From: Cyanobacteria bacterium SIG29
GTDB lineage: Bacteria; Cyanobacteriota; Vampirovibrionia; Gastranaerophilales; Gastranaerophilaceae
Direction: 5' to 3'
Length of the DNA: 64,000 nucleotides
NCBI GenBank assembly: GCA_015152515.1
Contig: SUTV01000001.1
Span: 124,001-188,000, forward strand
Shown here: positions 1 to 9,900 of the stretch, piece after piece
How the letters are laid out: each line of letters opens with the position of its first letter
Numbering within the stretch: position 1 is the stretch's first letter
Program-made: the position numbers and the translations under genes
The notes under the pieces: model-generated
Seen by the model: the letters and a program-made list of their open reading frames with translations, nothing else
Databases searched by the model: none
Told to the model about the DNA's origin: nothing

Positions 1-1805
1 GGTCTATTGTTGATTAATAAGATTTTTTCTTCACCATTACCATATTGAATGTGATGTCTTTGTTGGAATTTACCATCTGGAGTAATAGTATCAGATGCAG
101 TTACTTCGAAACTATCATTTGCAGTATTTGAAGTAAATTTACCATTTTTAACGTAGATATATGAACGTTGTGAATCATCACCAGGAATTTTTTCTTCAGT
201 TGTGTATGGTAAACCAGCAACAACCTTATCAGCTGTGATTGTCATATCACCATTTTTAGCAACTAAACGAGATACTGATAATGTACCATCTGTTGAAATT
301 GTTACATTTTTATCTGCAACAGCAACTAAACCATTGTTTTTGTTACCAACATTTTTTAAATTAACATTGATATCATTACCTGCATTGATATTTGTTTGGC
401 TATCTTTTAAATCAATGTCACCAACAACATCAGTTTTAGCATTTAAATAAATTTTATTAGCTTTTGCAGTTGAATTCTCAACTAAAACTTTGCTGTCATT
501 AGCATTAACTTTTATGTTATTTTTAGCTGTTAAATTTGCACCACTTAACCAAGCATAAGCACCATCAACAACGATATCATCAGCATTAACAGTTGATGTA
601 TGAACTTGAGCTCTATTTTTACCTTTTACAGTAACATTTTTTGCATTAACATTAGAACCACTTTGAATTGAAGCATAATTACCAGCATCTAAAGTTACAT
701 CTTTTGCAGAAGCAATTTTAGTCTTGTTAATTGCGATATCAAAATCTTTTGAAATAGCATCAACATTACCAATAGCATTAATATCAGAATTTGTTACTGA
801 TACTTTTTTACCTGCTTGAAGTTTAACGTTTCCGCCTTCTCTATTTGCTGCTTCTTGTGAAGCATTTGCAGTTACAAATTTAACACCATCCATAACGATA
901 TTATTTAAAGCAGTAAGCCAAATATTACCATCATTACCTGATACAGCTTTAACAGCTTTTAAATTTGCACCATAAAGGTTAATTTGGCTATCAACATTTG
1001 AAGACATATTTCTAGCATCAATATTACCAGCTTCAATATCTCCATTTAATGAAATCATCATTTTATCGCCAGCTGCTTTAATATTTGATAAATTTTTAAC
1101 TGCACCATTGTTATAATATGCAAAATTTACACCATCAGCAGTTACTAATTTAACTTTTCCTAATGAATCAACATTTCCATTTGCATTTGGAAGTACGCTT
1201 GTTGAAATTTTTGAACCAGCATATTGTGTAATATTATCTGATACTAAGTTAACAGCTTTATCGCCGTGAATATTAGCACCTTCCATAACAACAATACCGT
1301 ATTGAGAAGTTTTACCATTTCTATCTAATTGTAAGCTGTTTGTATTTTTGTCAAATGTATCGTTAAAAGTAGATACTGTAAATGAATTTAAGTTTACATT
1401 TGCACCATCACCAAATAATACGCCATTTGGGTTGATTAAGATAACTTTACCAGTTGCATCATATCCACAACCAGAACAACCAGAAGATGTGATTTTACCA
1501 TAGATTTGTGATAAACCACCAGTTGCATCAACTCTGTTTAATGCAGTTTGGTTGTGTGCTGTAAATTCATAATTTACAGAAGCATCTTTACCAACGTTAT
1601 AACTATTCCAATTCAATGTGCCTAAGCCACCTTGACCGCCATTGATTTGAATATTCATATTGTTATTTGTGCCAATAGTAACATCAGCATTTGTAGCACT
1701 ATTTAAATTTGGTAATGCACCAGCGGCTACATCAGCAAAAACTGGTGAAACACCAAAAGCGGTAAAAATACTTACTGCTATAGCTTTGCTTAAAAGTTTT
1801 CTCAT
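1..1805 (-). CDS. TpsA-like two-partner secretion exoprotein (filamentous haemagglutinin family), copy 1, truncated by window start
   Basis: Reverse-strand reading from ATG at 1805 gives MRKLLSKAIAVSIFTAFGVSPVFADVAAGALPNLNSATNADVTIGTNNNMNIQINGG...GKVILINPNGVLFGDGA, with no stop to window edge. Near-identical in the TPS domain to the 2042-4456 protein. Not in the ORF track because it is incomplete. Confidence 0.9.
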   Translation of the reverse strand, partial: MRKLLSKAIAVSIFTAFGVSPVFADVAAGALPNLNSATNADVTIGTNNNMNIQINGGQGGLGTLNWNSYNVGKDASVNYEFTAHNQTALNRVDATGGLSQIYGKITSSGCSGCGYDATGKVILINPNGVLFGDGANVNLNSFTVSTFNDTFDKNTNSLQLDRNGKTSQYGIVVMEGANIHGDKAVNLVSDNITQYAGSKISTSVLPNANGNVDSLGKVKLVTADGVNFAYYNNGAVKNLSNIKAAGDKMMISLNGDIEAGNIDARNMSSNVDSQINLYGANLKAVKAVSGNDGNIWLTALNNIVMDGVKFVTANASQEAANREGGNVKLQAGKKVSVTNSDINAIGNVDAISKDFDIAINKTKIASAKDVTLDAGNYASIQSGSNVNAKNVTVKGKNRAQVHTSTVNADDIVVDGAYAWLSGANLTAKNNIKVNANDSKVLVENSTAKANKIYLNAKTDVVGDIDLKDSQTNINAGNDINVNLKNVGNKNNGLVAVADKNVTISTDGTLSVSRLVAKNGDMTITADKVVAGLPYTTEEKIPGDDSQRSYIYVKNGKFTSNTANDSFEVTASDTITPDGKFQQRHHIQYGNGEEKILLINNR

Positions 1806-1896
1806 ATTCTTCTTCCTTATATTACATGCTAACTATATTTTTAATTACAAAAGTTTAAACTTCTCTAAAAAAAAAAGTTGCCAATCAATTATTTTT

Positions 1897-1926
1897 TTGT
1901 AACAATTATTATTTCTATTGTTACAA
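1897..1926. promoter_or_regulatory. Inverted repeat TTGTAACAAT-N10-ATTGTTACAA upstream of tpsA copy 1; further ATTGTTACAA at 1987-1996
   Basis: Perfect 10-bp arms read directly in the intergenic region. Confidence 0.45.
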
Positions 1927-1996
1927 TTTAATATTTTATACAACAAAAGCACACTTAAGTTACAGATATTAAAGCGATTTTAATTTATTGTTACAA

Positions 1997-2028
1997 AAAA
2001 AGGAACCGATATTAATCGGTTCCTTTTT
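1997..2028. terminator. Bidirectional intrinsic terminator AAAAAGGAACCGAT-ATTA-ATCGGTTCCTTTTT
   Basis: 14-bp perfect stem, 4-nt loop, U-tracts, just after the stop of the 2042-4456 gene. Confidence 0.9.
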
Positions 2029-2041
2029 CAAACTTAAGAAA

Positions 2042-4456
2042 TTAAATTCTTTTTTGTTTAGTTGTACCAGCTGAATAATTTAACAAATCTTTTGTTGAAA
2101 GTAATTCAGGAGCGTCTTCATCTTCAATTACATCATCATTTGGTGTATCAGGACACTCTTCACCTTCTCCTGGGTTTGGATTTGGAGTTGGGTCTGGTTC
2201 TGGATTAGGATCTGGATTTGGAGTTGGGGTTGGAGTTGGTGTAGGATTTGGATCAGCAGGTGTTTCACCAGGATTAATTACATCAACATCATCACCATTA
2301 TCAACACCAGGCATATTTGGATCAGTTACATTATTATCAACCGGTCTTTTGTTTACTAACAAGATTTTTTCTTGGTTACCATATTGAATGTGGTGTCTTT
2401 GATTATATTTACCATCATCAGTTCTATCACCAGATTGAGTAACAACATAGTTGTCATTTGCTACATTAGAAGTGAATTCGCCACCAACTTCAATATATGA
2501 ACGTTCACTAGCATCACCAGGTAATTTTTGTTCAGTTGTGTATGGAAGACCTGCAATTACTTTATTCGCATTAATTGTCATATCTTTACCAGAAATCAAA
2601 CTAGATACTGATAATGTACCAGCTGTAGTAACTGTCATATCTTGACCAGCTTTAGCTACTAAACCATTATTTCTATTACCTACATTTGCAAGTTTAACAT
2701 CTACGTTTCTACCAGCAATAATGTTTGTTTGGATATTATTCACATCAACAATACCTGTTGTTTTAACATCATTAGCACCTTGGATGTAGATTTTTTTACC
2801 TGCTAAGAATTTTGTTGAATCTTTAACATTAACATCACCTTTAGCTGAAGTTAAGAATACATTTTCACCAGCTTTAATTGTTGTTTTTTCAGTTGTTAAA
2901 GAATTTTCAGCATTAATTTCAACATTTTTTGCACCATTTAAGTTTAATAATGATATTGGTTTGAATTGAGATGTTGAAGTTAATAAAATGCTATCTGCAG
3001 TTGATGTTAAATTAACATCTTTACCAGCTGTAAATGTAGTACCAGCTAATTTAGCAGTAGTAATTGCATCTTTAGAAGTTAAATTAATATTATTTTTAGC
3101 ATTCATAACTGAATCATTTAATAATAAATAACCATTTGATGCTGTTGCATTAATGTCTTTACCAGCTGTAATGTTAGCTTTATTGCCCCATACCATAGTG
3201 CCTGCTGAAACCAAATTAACATCTTCTACCGCTTTTACAGTAGAATTATTAACTTGAGCTCTTGTTGCACCATTAATATTTACATTTTTACCATTCAGAA
3301 TTGAACCTGTTTGAACAGATGCAATTTTACCAGCAGTAACATTAATATCTTTAGCAGCTGTAATTGTAGTGTTATTTACATTAACATCATAATTTTGAGA
3401 AGAGATATCTACTTTACCTACAGTACCAATACCATTTTTATTTAATGATACTTTATTACCTGCAGTAATTTTAACATTACCACCATCTCTGCTAGCTGCT
3501 GCTGTAGAATAATCTGAAGTAGTCATTGAAGTATTTTCTGTAATAACATCATTTAAAGAAGTTAACCAGATATTACCATCATTACCTGATACAGCTTTAA
3601 CAGCTTTTAAATTTGCACCATAAAGGTTAATTTGGCTATCTTTATGAGCAGAATAGTTTCTAGCATCAATGTTACCAGATTTAATTTCACCATTTAATGA
3701 AATCATCATTTTGTTAGCCGCAGTTTTCAAATTTGATAAAGCTTTAACAGCACCATTGTTATAATATGCAAAATTTACACCATCAGCAGTTACTAATTTA
3801 ACTTTTCCTAATGAATCAACGTTTCCATTTGCATTTGGAGCAACGCTTGTTGAAATTTTAGAACCAGCATATTGTGTAATATTATCTGATACTAAGTTAA
3901 CAGCTTTACCACCATAAATATCAGCACCTTCCATAACAACGATACCATATTTAGAAGTTTTGCCATTTCTATCTAATTGTAATTTATTTGTATTTTTGTC
4001 AAATGAAGCATCAAATGTAGTTGCTGTAAATGAATTTAAATTTACATTTGCGCCATCACCAAATAATACACCATTTGGGTTGATTAAGATAACTTTACCA
4101 GTTGCATCATATCCACAACCAGAACAACCAGAAGATGTGATTTTACCATAAATTTGTGATAAACCACCTGTTGCACTTACATTATTTAATGCAGTTTGGT
4201 TATGAGCTGTAAATTCATAATTTACAGAAGCATCTTTACCAACATTGTAACTATTCCAATTCAATGTACCTAAGCCACCTTGTCCACCATTGATTTGAAT
4301 ATTCATATTGTTATTTGTGCCGATTGTAACATCAGCATTTGTAGCGCTATTTAAATTTGGTAATGCACCAGCCGCTACATCAGCGAATACTGCAGGAGCA
4401 AAAGTTGTAGATGCTAAAACACCTAGTGCAACTGCTGCGCTCAAAAGTTTTCTCAT
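2042..4456 (-). CDS. TpsA-like two-partner secretion exoprotein, copy 2 (804 aa)
   Basis: Signal peptide (MRKLLSAAVALGVLASTTFAPAVFA), TPS-type N-terminal domain with NPNGVLFG motif, beta-helix-like N/T-rich repeats, Pro-rich PTPTPTPNPDPNPEPDP linker and C-terminal tail. Confidence 0.9.
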   Translation of the reverse strand: MRKLLSAAVALGVLASTTFAPAVFADVAAGALPNLNSATNADVTIGTNNNMNIQINGGQGGLGTLNWNSYNVGKDASVNYEFTAHNQTALNNVSATGGLSQIYGKITSSGCSGCGYDATGKVILINPNGVLFGDGANVNLNSFTATTFDASFDKNTNKLQLDRNGKTSKYGIVVMEGADIYGGKAVNLVSDNITQYAGSKISTSVAPNANGNVDSLGKVKLVTADGVNFAYYNNGAVKALSNLKTAANKMMISLNGEIKSGNIDARNYSAHKDSQINLYGANLKAVKAVSGNDGNIWLTSLNDVITENTSMTTSDYSTAAASRDGGNVKITAGNKVSLNKNGIGTVGKVDISSQNYDVNVNNTTITAAKDINVTAGKIASVQTGSILNGKNVNINGATRAQVNNSTVKAVEDVNLVSAGTMVWGNKANITAGKDINATASNGYLLLNDSVMNAKNNINLTSKDAITTAKLAGTTFTAGKDVNLTSTADSILLTSTSQFKPISLLNLNGAKNVEINAENSLTTEKTTIKAGENVFLTSAKGDVNVKDSTKFLAGKKIYIQGANDVKTTGIVDVNNIQTNIIAGRNVDVKLANVGNRNNGLVAKAGQDMTVTTAGTLSVSSLISGKDMTINANKVIAGLPYTTEQKLPGDASERSYIEVGGEFTSNVANDNYVVTQSGDRTDDGKYNQRHHIQYGNQEKILLVNKRPVDNNVTDPNMPGVDNGDDVDVINPGETPADPNPTPTPTPTPNPDPNPEPDPTPNPNPGEGEECPDTPNDDVIEDEDAPELLSTKDLLNYSAGTTKQKRI

Positions 4457-4750
4457 GTTTTTTCTCCATTCTCTAATCTGATATATCTCTAATTAAATTA
4501 ATCAATCCTGACTTACATGCTTAATTAAAAATGGTAAAAAATTAATTTGCTAGTATTTTTAAAAATTTTTTGTAAAGATATGTTATAAATTTATTTTTAC
4601 ATGAGCAAAAAATATCATGTTCAGATTTCATATGTTTAAATTATGCAATACTGTGGAATGATAGTATAATGTAAATATATATTATTATTTAAACTAATTG
4701 TCATAAATAAGTAGTAAATAGTAAAACAAGTAATAATTAAATATAGAGAG

Positions 4751-6547
4751 ATGGAACAAATGAAAAATTCACTGTTAAAAACCTCACTATTCTGCATTGC
4801 GCTAATGCTTGGTGCTTCTGCATTTGCAGATCCAAACACTACAGGTTGGACACCATCACAAGTTCCTGCAAGTATGGGCGGATTTGATGCTGGTTCTATT
4901 GACCATAGTAACTTTATCCGAAATCAACAATACGAGAAAAAAGTTAGATATGAAGCGACAAAAGACCCTGCAATCATCGAAGAAGAAGTTCGTCAAAAAA
5001 TGGACTTACTTAACACAGAACAAGTATCTTTTAAGTTAAAAGAAATCAACATTACTGGAAACACTGCTTTCCCTACTCACGTTTTAATGAGATTAGTTGA
5101 TTTTAAAATCGGTCAAAAAGTAACAATTAACGACTTGATTATGTCAGCAAACGACATTACAGATTATTATCAAGCAAAAGGTTATATTTCAACTATTGCT
5201 TACCTTCCACCACAAAAAGTACAAAATGGTAAAATTGAAATTAAAATTTTAGAAGGTAAATATGGTAACGTTGAAATCAACCCAGGAAGATGGGAAAGAG
5301 CATCATATTTAAATAAACATTATTTAGAAGATAATAATATTAAACCTGGTAATGTATTAAATGTTAAAGATGTTCGTGCAGCATTACAAGAAATGAGTAC
5401 AGAAGAATATATGCAAGGTTCTGTATCATTCGCTGATAACGAAGAATCAGAAGAATTTTCAGATGTAACATTAGATGTTAAAGATAGATTCCCTCTAAAC
5501 TTTGACATCAGATACGATAACCAAGGTAGAGAAGCAATTGGTACACACAGAGGTGTTATTTACGCTGGTTTACACGATGTAACTGGTCACGGTGACACAT
5601 TAATGGGTACAGTTTCAATGTCATCACGTTCTATTGGTGCTGGTGGTATTTACTCTATTCCAATCGCTAAAAATGATACAAGATTAAACCTAGGTTATTC
5701 TTATTCATATGTTAAACTTGGCAGAATGCTTAAAGAATACGACTTAGCTGGTAGATCACATGATATTTTCTTAGGCGTATCAAGAAGATTAGCTCAAGGT
5801 ACAGATTACAGATTATATGGTGATATTACATTAGATTTCCGTAACACAGATATTTCATCAGATATTCCAATGTGGGACAGTGTATTCGGTAATGCATATC
5901 GTTCAAGAGTTATCAGAGGTAGCTTAACAGATGTAAAAGATGACTATTATGGAAGATGGTTATTTAATGGAAGCATTTCTGGTGGTATTCCAATAGATGC
6001 ATCTGATCACCACAAAGATCGTGCAAAATCTAGTAACAACTTCGTAAAAGCAAACGTAGGTGCAGCTCGTTTACAAGTATTACCACACGGACATATGGCA
6101 ATTTTACAAGTTAATGGTCAATACGCAAACAGACACTTATGGGCATCAGAAGCTATGCAAATTGGTGGTATTTCATCAGTTAGAGGTTACGAAGAAGGTT
6201 TCCGTATTGGTGACTATGGTGTAACAGCTAGCTTTGAATACAGAATGCCAATCCCAGGCTTCAAAGCTTTATTACCAAAGAAATATGAATTTATTAGCGA
6301 CAGCATTCAATTAGCTGGTTTCTATGACTTCGGTTGGTTTGGTGATAGATTCCAAAGAGCTGCTGATACAAACAACTATTCAGACTACATCATGAGTGCA
6401 GGTCCTGGTATTGTTGTTAAACTTACAAAATACATCTCTGCAAACTTATATTGGGGCTTCCCAATCGGTCAAAAACTTGGCGACTACGCAGGCAGACCTG
6501 TTGATGATTGCAGATTCCACTTTACAGTTACATCAAACATCCTGTAA
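4751..6547 (+). CDS. TpsB / ShlB-FhaC family outer-membrane transporter with POTRA domain (598 aa)
   Basis: Signal peptide, POTRA-like segment (VSFKLKEINITGNTAFPTHVLMRLVDFKIGQKVTINDL), TpsB barrel with QIGGISSVRGYEEGFRIGDYG (VRGY motif); divergent from tpsA. Start may be 4760 (MKNSLLK...). Confidence 0.92.
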   Translation: MEQMKNSLLKTSLFCIALMLGASAFADPNTTGWTPSQVPASMGGFDAGSIDHSNFIRNQQYEKKVRYEATKDPAIIEEEVRQKMDLLNTEQVSFKLKEINITGNTAFPTHVLMRLVDFKIGQKVTINDLIMSANDITDYYQAKGYISTIAYLPPQKVQNGKIEIKILEGKYGNVEINPGRWERASYLNKHYLEDNNIKPGNVLNVKDVRAALQEMSTEEYMQGSVSFADNEESEEFSDVTLDVKDRFPLNFDIRYDNQGREAIGTHRGVIYAGLHDVTGHGDTLMGTVSMSSRSIGAGGIYSIPIAKNDTRLNLGYSYSYVKLGRMLKEYDLAGRSHDIFLGVSRRLAQGTDYRLYGDITLDFRNTDISSDIPMWDSVFGNAYRSRVIRGSLTDVKDDYYGRWLFNGSISGGIPIDASDHHKDRAKSSNNFVKANVGAARLQVLPHGHMAILQVNGQYANRHLWASEAMQIGGISSVRGYEEGFRIGDYGVTASFEYRMPIPGFKALLPKKYEFISDSIQLAGFYDFGWFGDRFQRAADTNNYSDYIMSAGPGIVVKLTKYISANLYWGFPIGQKLGDYAGRPVDDCRFHFTVTSNIL

Positions 6548-6561
6548 GGTATAAGATATAG

Positions 6562-6593
6562 AAAAAGAGGAAACTAATTAGTTTCCTCTTTTT
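6562..6593. terminator. Bidirectional intrinsic terminator AAAAAGAGGAAACTAA/TTAGTTTCCTCTTTTT
   Basis: 16-bp perfect palindrome with flanking A/T tracts between convergent genes. Confidence 0.92.
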
Positions 6594-6609
6594 TTATTTA
6601 AATAAAAAA

Positions 6610-6885
6610 TTATAAAATAGCTTTTCCATCATACATATATTTTGTACGATAGTATTCATCTTCATTGTAATATTTCATTTCTCTTTGCTTTTCAAACTCA
6701 CTAGATTGTTCTCTCGGTTCAATAAAAGGTTCTGACTTATCTTTTCTTTTCCAATTTATTTTAAACCCATCTAATAAGCCATATTCTGTCTCTGTTTTAT
6801 AAGTACCTATATTTATTGCTTGAACAGAAGGTACAATACTAAACATAAACACAAATAAACATACTAATGAAATTGTCTTTTTCAT
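6610..6885 (-). CDS. Small secreted hypothetical protein (91 aa)
   Basis: Signal peptide MKKTISLVCLFVFMFSIVPSVQA; charged mature part; no family recognised. Confidence 0.7.
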   Translation of the reverse strand: MKKTISLVCLFVFMFSIVPSVQAINIGTYKTETEYGLLDGFKINWKRKDKSEPFIEPREQSSEFEKQREMKYYNEDEYYRTKYMYDGKAIL

Positions 6886-6917
6886 AATTATCTCCTAATA
6901 TAGATATAATACTATAT

Positions 6918-9900
6918 TTACTCACCTGATTCAATTGCATTCATTTTTTCTTGCGAACTATTAATCAAAGCATATACTTGAGCAATAATATTATTCATAT
7001 ATTCATCATTTTTAGCAAATTCAACGGCGAAATTTTCTCTTCTGCTATGTGCTTCACTTGTTTCTGAGACTTTTATAGCATATAAAAGTTCTAATCTTTC
7101 ATTCATAAGTGCTGGAATTGATTCTAAAAACTCAATTTTATAATTAATGTTTTCAGATAAAAAGTCCAAAGCAGAATTTGTTGCAGAAGCTAAAACTTCT
7201 TTAAACATTTGAGTATTTAATGGAACAGAACCATCTTTAATTTGAACTTGTTCCATATATTTAATAAAATTAGTAACCATTGGTGATGATGAAATATGTC
7301 TTGTTTTGCGTTTTACATATTTATTTATCTGATTACAAGCATCATCAAATGATTTATAATTAATATTACTTTTATTAAAGTAATCATTTAAGATTTCACC
7401 TAAATACATTATTTCTTGAAGACTATTAACAACTAATGTCGCATTTTCATCAACTAATTTTTTAGACTGTTCTAAATCAAAATTATCGATTAAAGCATTA
7501 ACTGCATTTTCGGTCAAACCAGATTGTTCCAAGAATAAATTAAGAGTAACATTGTTATCACCTTGATTTCTTAACTGTTCAATCAAGTAAACCATACCCT
7601 CTTTGCTTTCCATTGGGCGACTTGAACCATCACTCATAGTAACTTTAAACATTGGCAACAAATCTTTCGTTTTAGAACCAATACCTTCGTGCTGGTTTTG
7701 TACAAGTTTATATTGTATTTTAGTTTGTTGAGCCACTTTTAAAGCAGCAAGCAAATAAGTCTTTAACACACTATATTCTTGTGATTCTTTATTACCTTTT
7801 TGTAAACACTTAACTGTTTCTTGAAGTAATACAGTAGGATTTTTAGTTATATGTTTTTCTATTACAAATTGATAGAATTCATCAACTAAATAATCAATTT
7901 TTTCACGAGGAGCTTCTTTTCTTTCTAAAGAGATAATTTCTTTTATTCTATTTGTTGCTTCATCTTTATATTTTGGGTCAATTGAAGATTCAACAAAAAC
8001 TCGAATATTTTCTCTTAATTCAGCTTGTTGTTCTTTTATATTTTGTGCGAATTTATTTTGATTTGCGCTAGATGCTTCCCATTCATCAAAAATTCTATTT
8101 ATCTCTCTAATTTGAAGTGATGCTTGACGACCATCAACCATTCCATTTGAATTTTGAATTATTGAAATTACTTTAGAATATGGATCTTCAAGAACTTTTA
8201 ATGAGTTATCTTTGGCAATATGGTCACGAATTAAAATCAAATCATTTAACATTGTAGCCAATTCTTCTTTATTAGCCTCTGTATCAACACTTTGACCATT
8301 TGCTAAAGCGTTATAAACTTCACTATTAGCATATTTTCCAGCAAATTTATCCTTTTGTTCTAATAATTCAAGAACATACTGATTTCCTTTTATTGAATAA
8401 ACTTGTTGTTTAAATGTTTCTAACAGTCTAGTAACTGTTTCAGAAATTTCAACATCTGTATATACAACAGGCTGAGGGAAAGCTTGTCTTACTTTATATT
8501 TAGTAAAGGCTTCAGCTTTGAATTTTCTTACATATTTTTGAACATCCATATCAGCAAGTTTTACATGCAATACTCTATATAAATCAGATGGTTTCATATC
8601 AGCAATAAGAACGCTATCACCTTCTTGTTCGTCATCTCCACCTAAGGTTTCTGAAATAAATCCAGTAGCAACAATTTCTGAAAAAGCTCTTGTTACAAGA
8701 GAATCATCAATTTGGAATTTTCTTAAATAATCATATGGATCTTTATAAATCAAACCAACATCTTCATGACTCAATGAATCAATAAACTGTTGAGAAAATT
8801 CAAAATCACCTTCTTGAAGACACTGAATATTTAACAACAATTCTTCATCACTTGTAGTTGGTAAATATTTATCAACTGCAGCGATAAATTCTTTCATTAA
8901 TGGAGATGATGAAAGCATTGGGCTGTCTAAACTCTTAATTCTAATATTTTCATCAATATCTTTTAAAATTAAATGTTTAGCATTTTCTACGAAGAACTTT
9001 TTAGCATTTTTATTTTTAAATACTTTATCAGCTACTACATCAATTCTTTCTTTATAATATCTTTCTAAACCACGAAGTGAACCATCTAATTTTTTAGCTG
9101 ATTCATCATCTAAAAAGATTTCTCTATTAATATCTTTTATTTGTTGTTCTGTTAATTTAACTCTGAATTTTTGTTCTAATTCCTTATATAATCCTGAAAA
9201 TTCTTTTGCATTACTTAGATATATTTTCTCAAGATTTGTTTCACTTTTGCCCATAATTTCAGCAAAAACATCAACTTGTTCATCAAACATAGCATTTTTA
9301 ATTTCTTCTACTTCAGATAAATTTTTAATGCCATAAACCATTGATCTAACTTGAGGATTATCTGTTGCAAAATACAAAGACAACTGATGTAAAACAATCT
9401 TAACTGGATCATCATCACTCAACTTATCTAAATCTTCTTTAGTTTTAATTTCAGTGCGAATTCTTTTTTCTAATTTAGAAGAATATGCTTCTGCTAAATC
9501 ATCAATTCCAACTAAGAAATCAATATCAACAGGTTTACCTTCATCAACAGCTTTTTCAATTGCATCTACATATGTTGGAAGATCATGCATTTCAAAAATG
9601 TTATGGAACATTTTATACAATTTTTGATAAACATCAGTTGGAGTTCCTGGTAAAACAACATCACTAAATAAAGCAAATTCTTCTTGTTCTTTTCCTGCTC
9701 TACCTGTTGCACAATGCATAACTTTTAATGGTTGACCAATTCTGAATGCAGAATCAACAATAAAACCATCTTTCCAACCATATCCGCCAGCATAGTCAGT
9801 GTAATAATGTCCATTTCTACCATTCCAATAAGATTCATTTTCTATTGGACCCCAAGAATTATCTGTCCATAAAACATCTTCTTTTGTTTCTTTTTTAGTT

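Noticed and set aside
202-450. 82-aa plus-strand ORF and similar plus-strand ORFs at 2451 and 3960
   Set aside because: Antisense to tpsA coding sequence; arises from repetitive composition.
2160-2275. CRISPR-like or microsatellite repeat
   Set aside because: Irregular GGA/GTT-type repeats are explained by a Pro-rich coding linker; no spacer structure.
4636-4839. 67-aa minus ORF overlapping the tpsB start
   Set aside because: Overlaps the well-supported tpsB signal peptide and promoter region.
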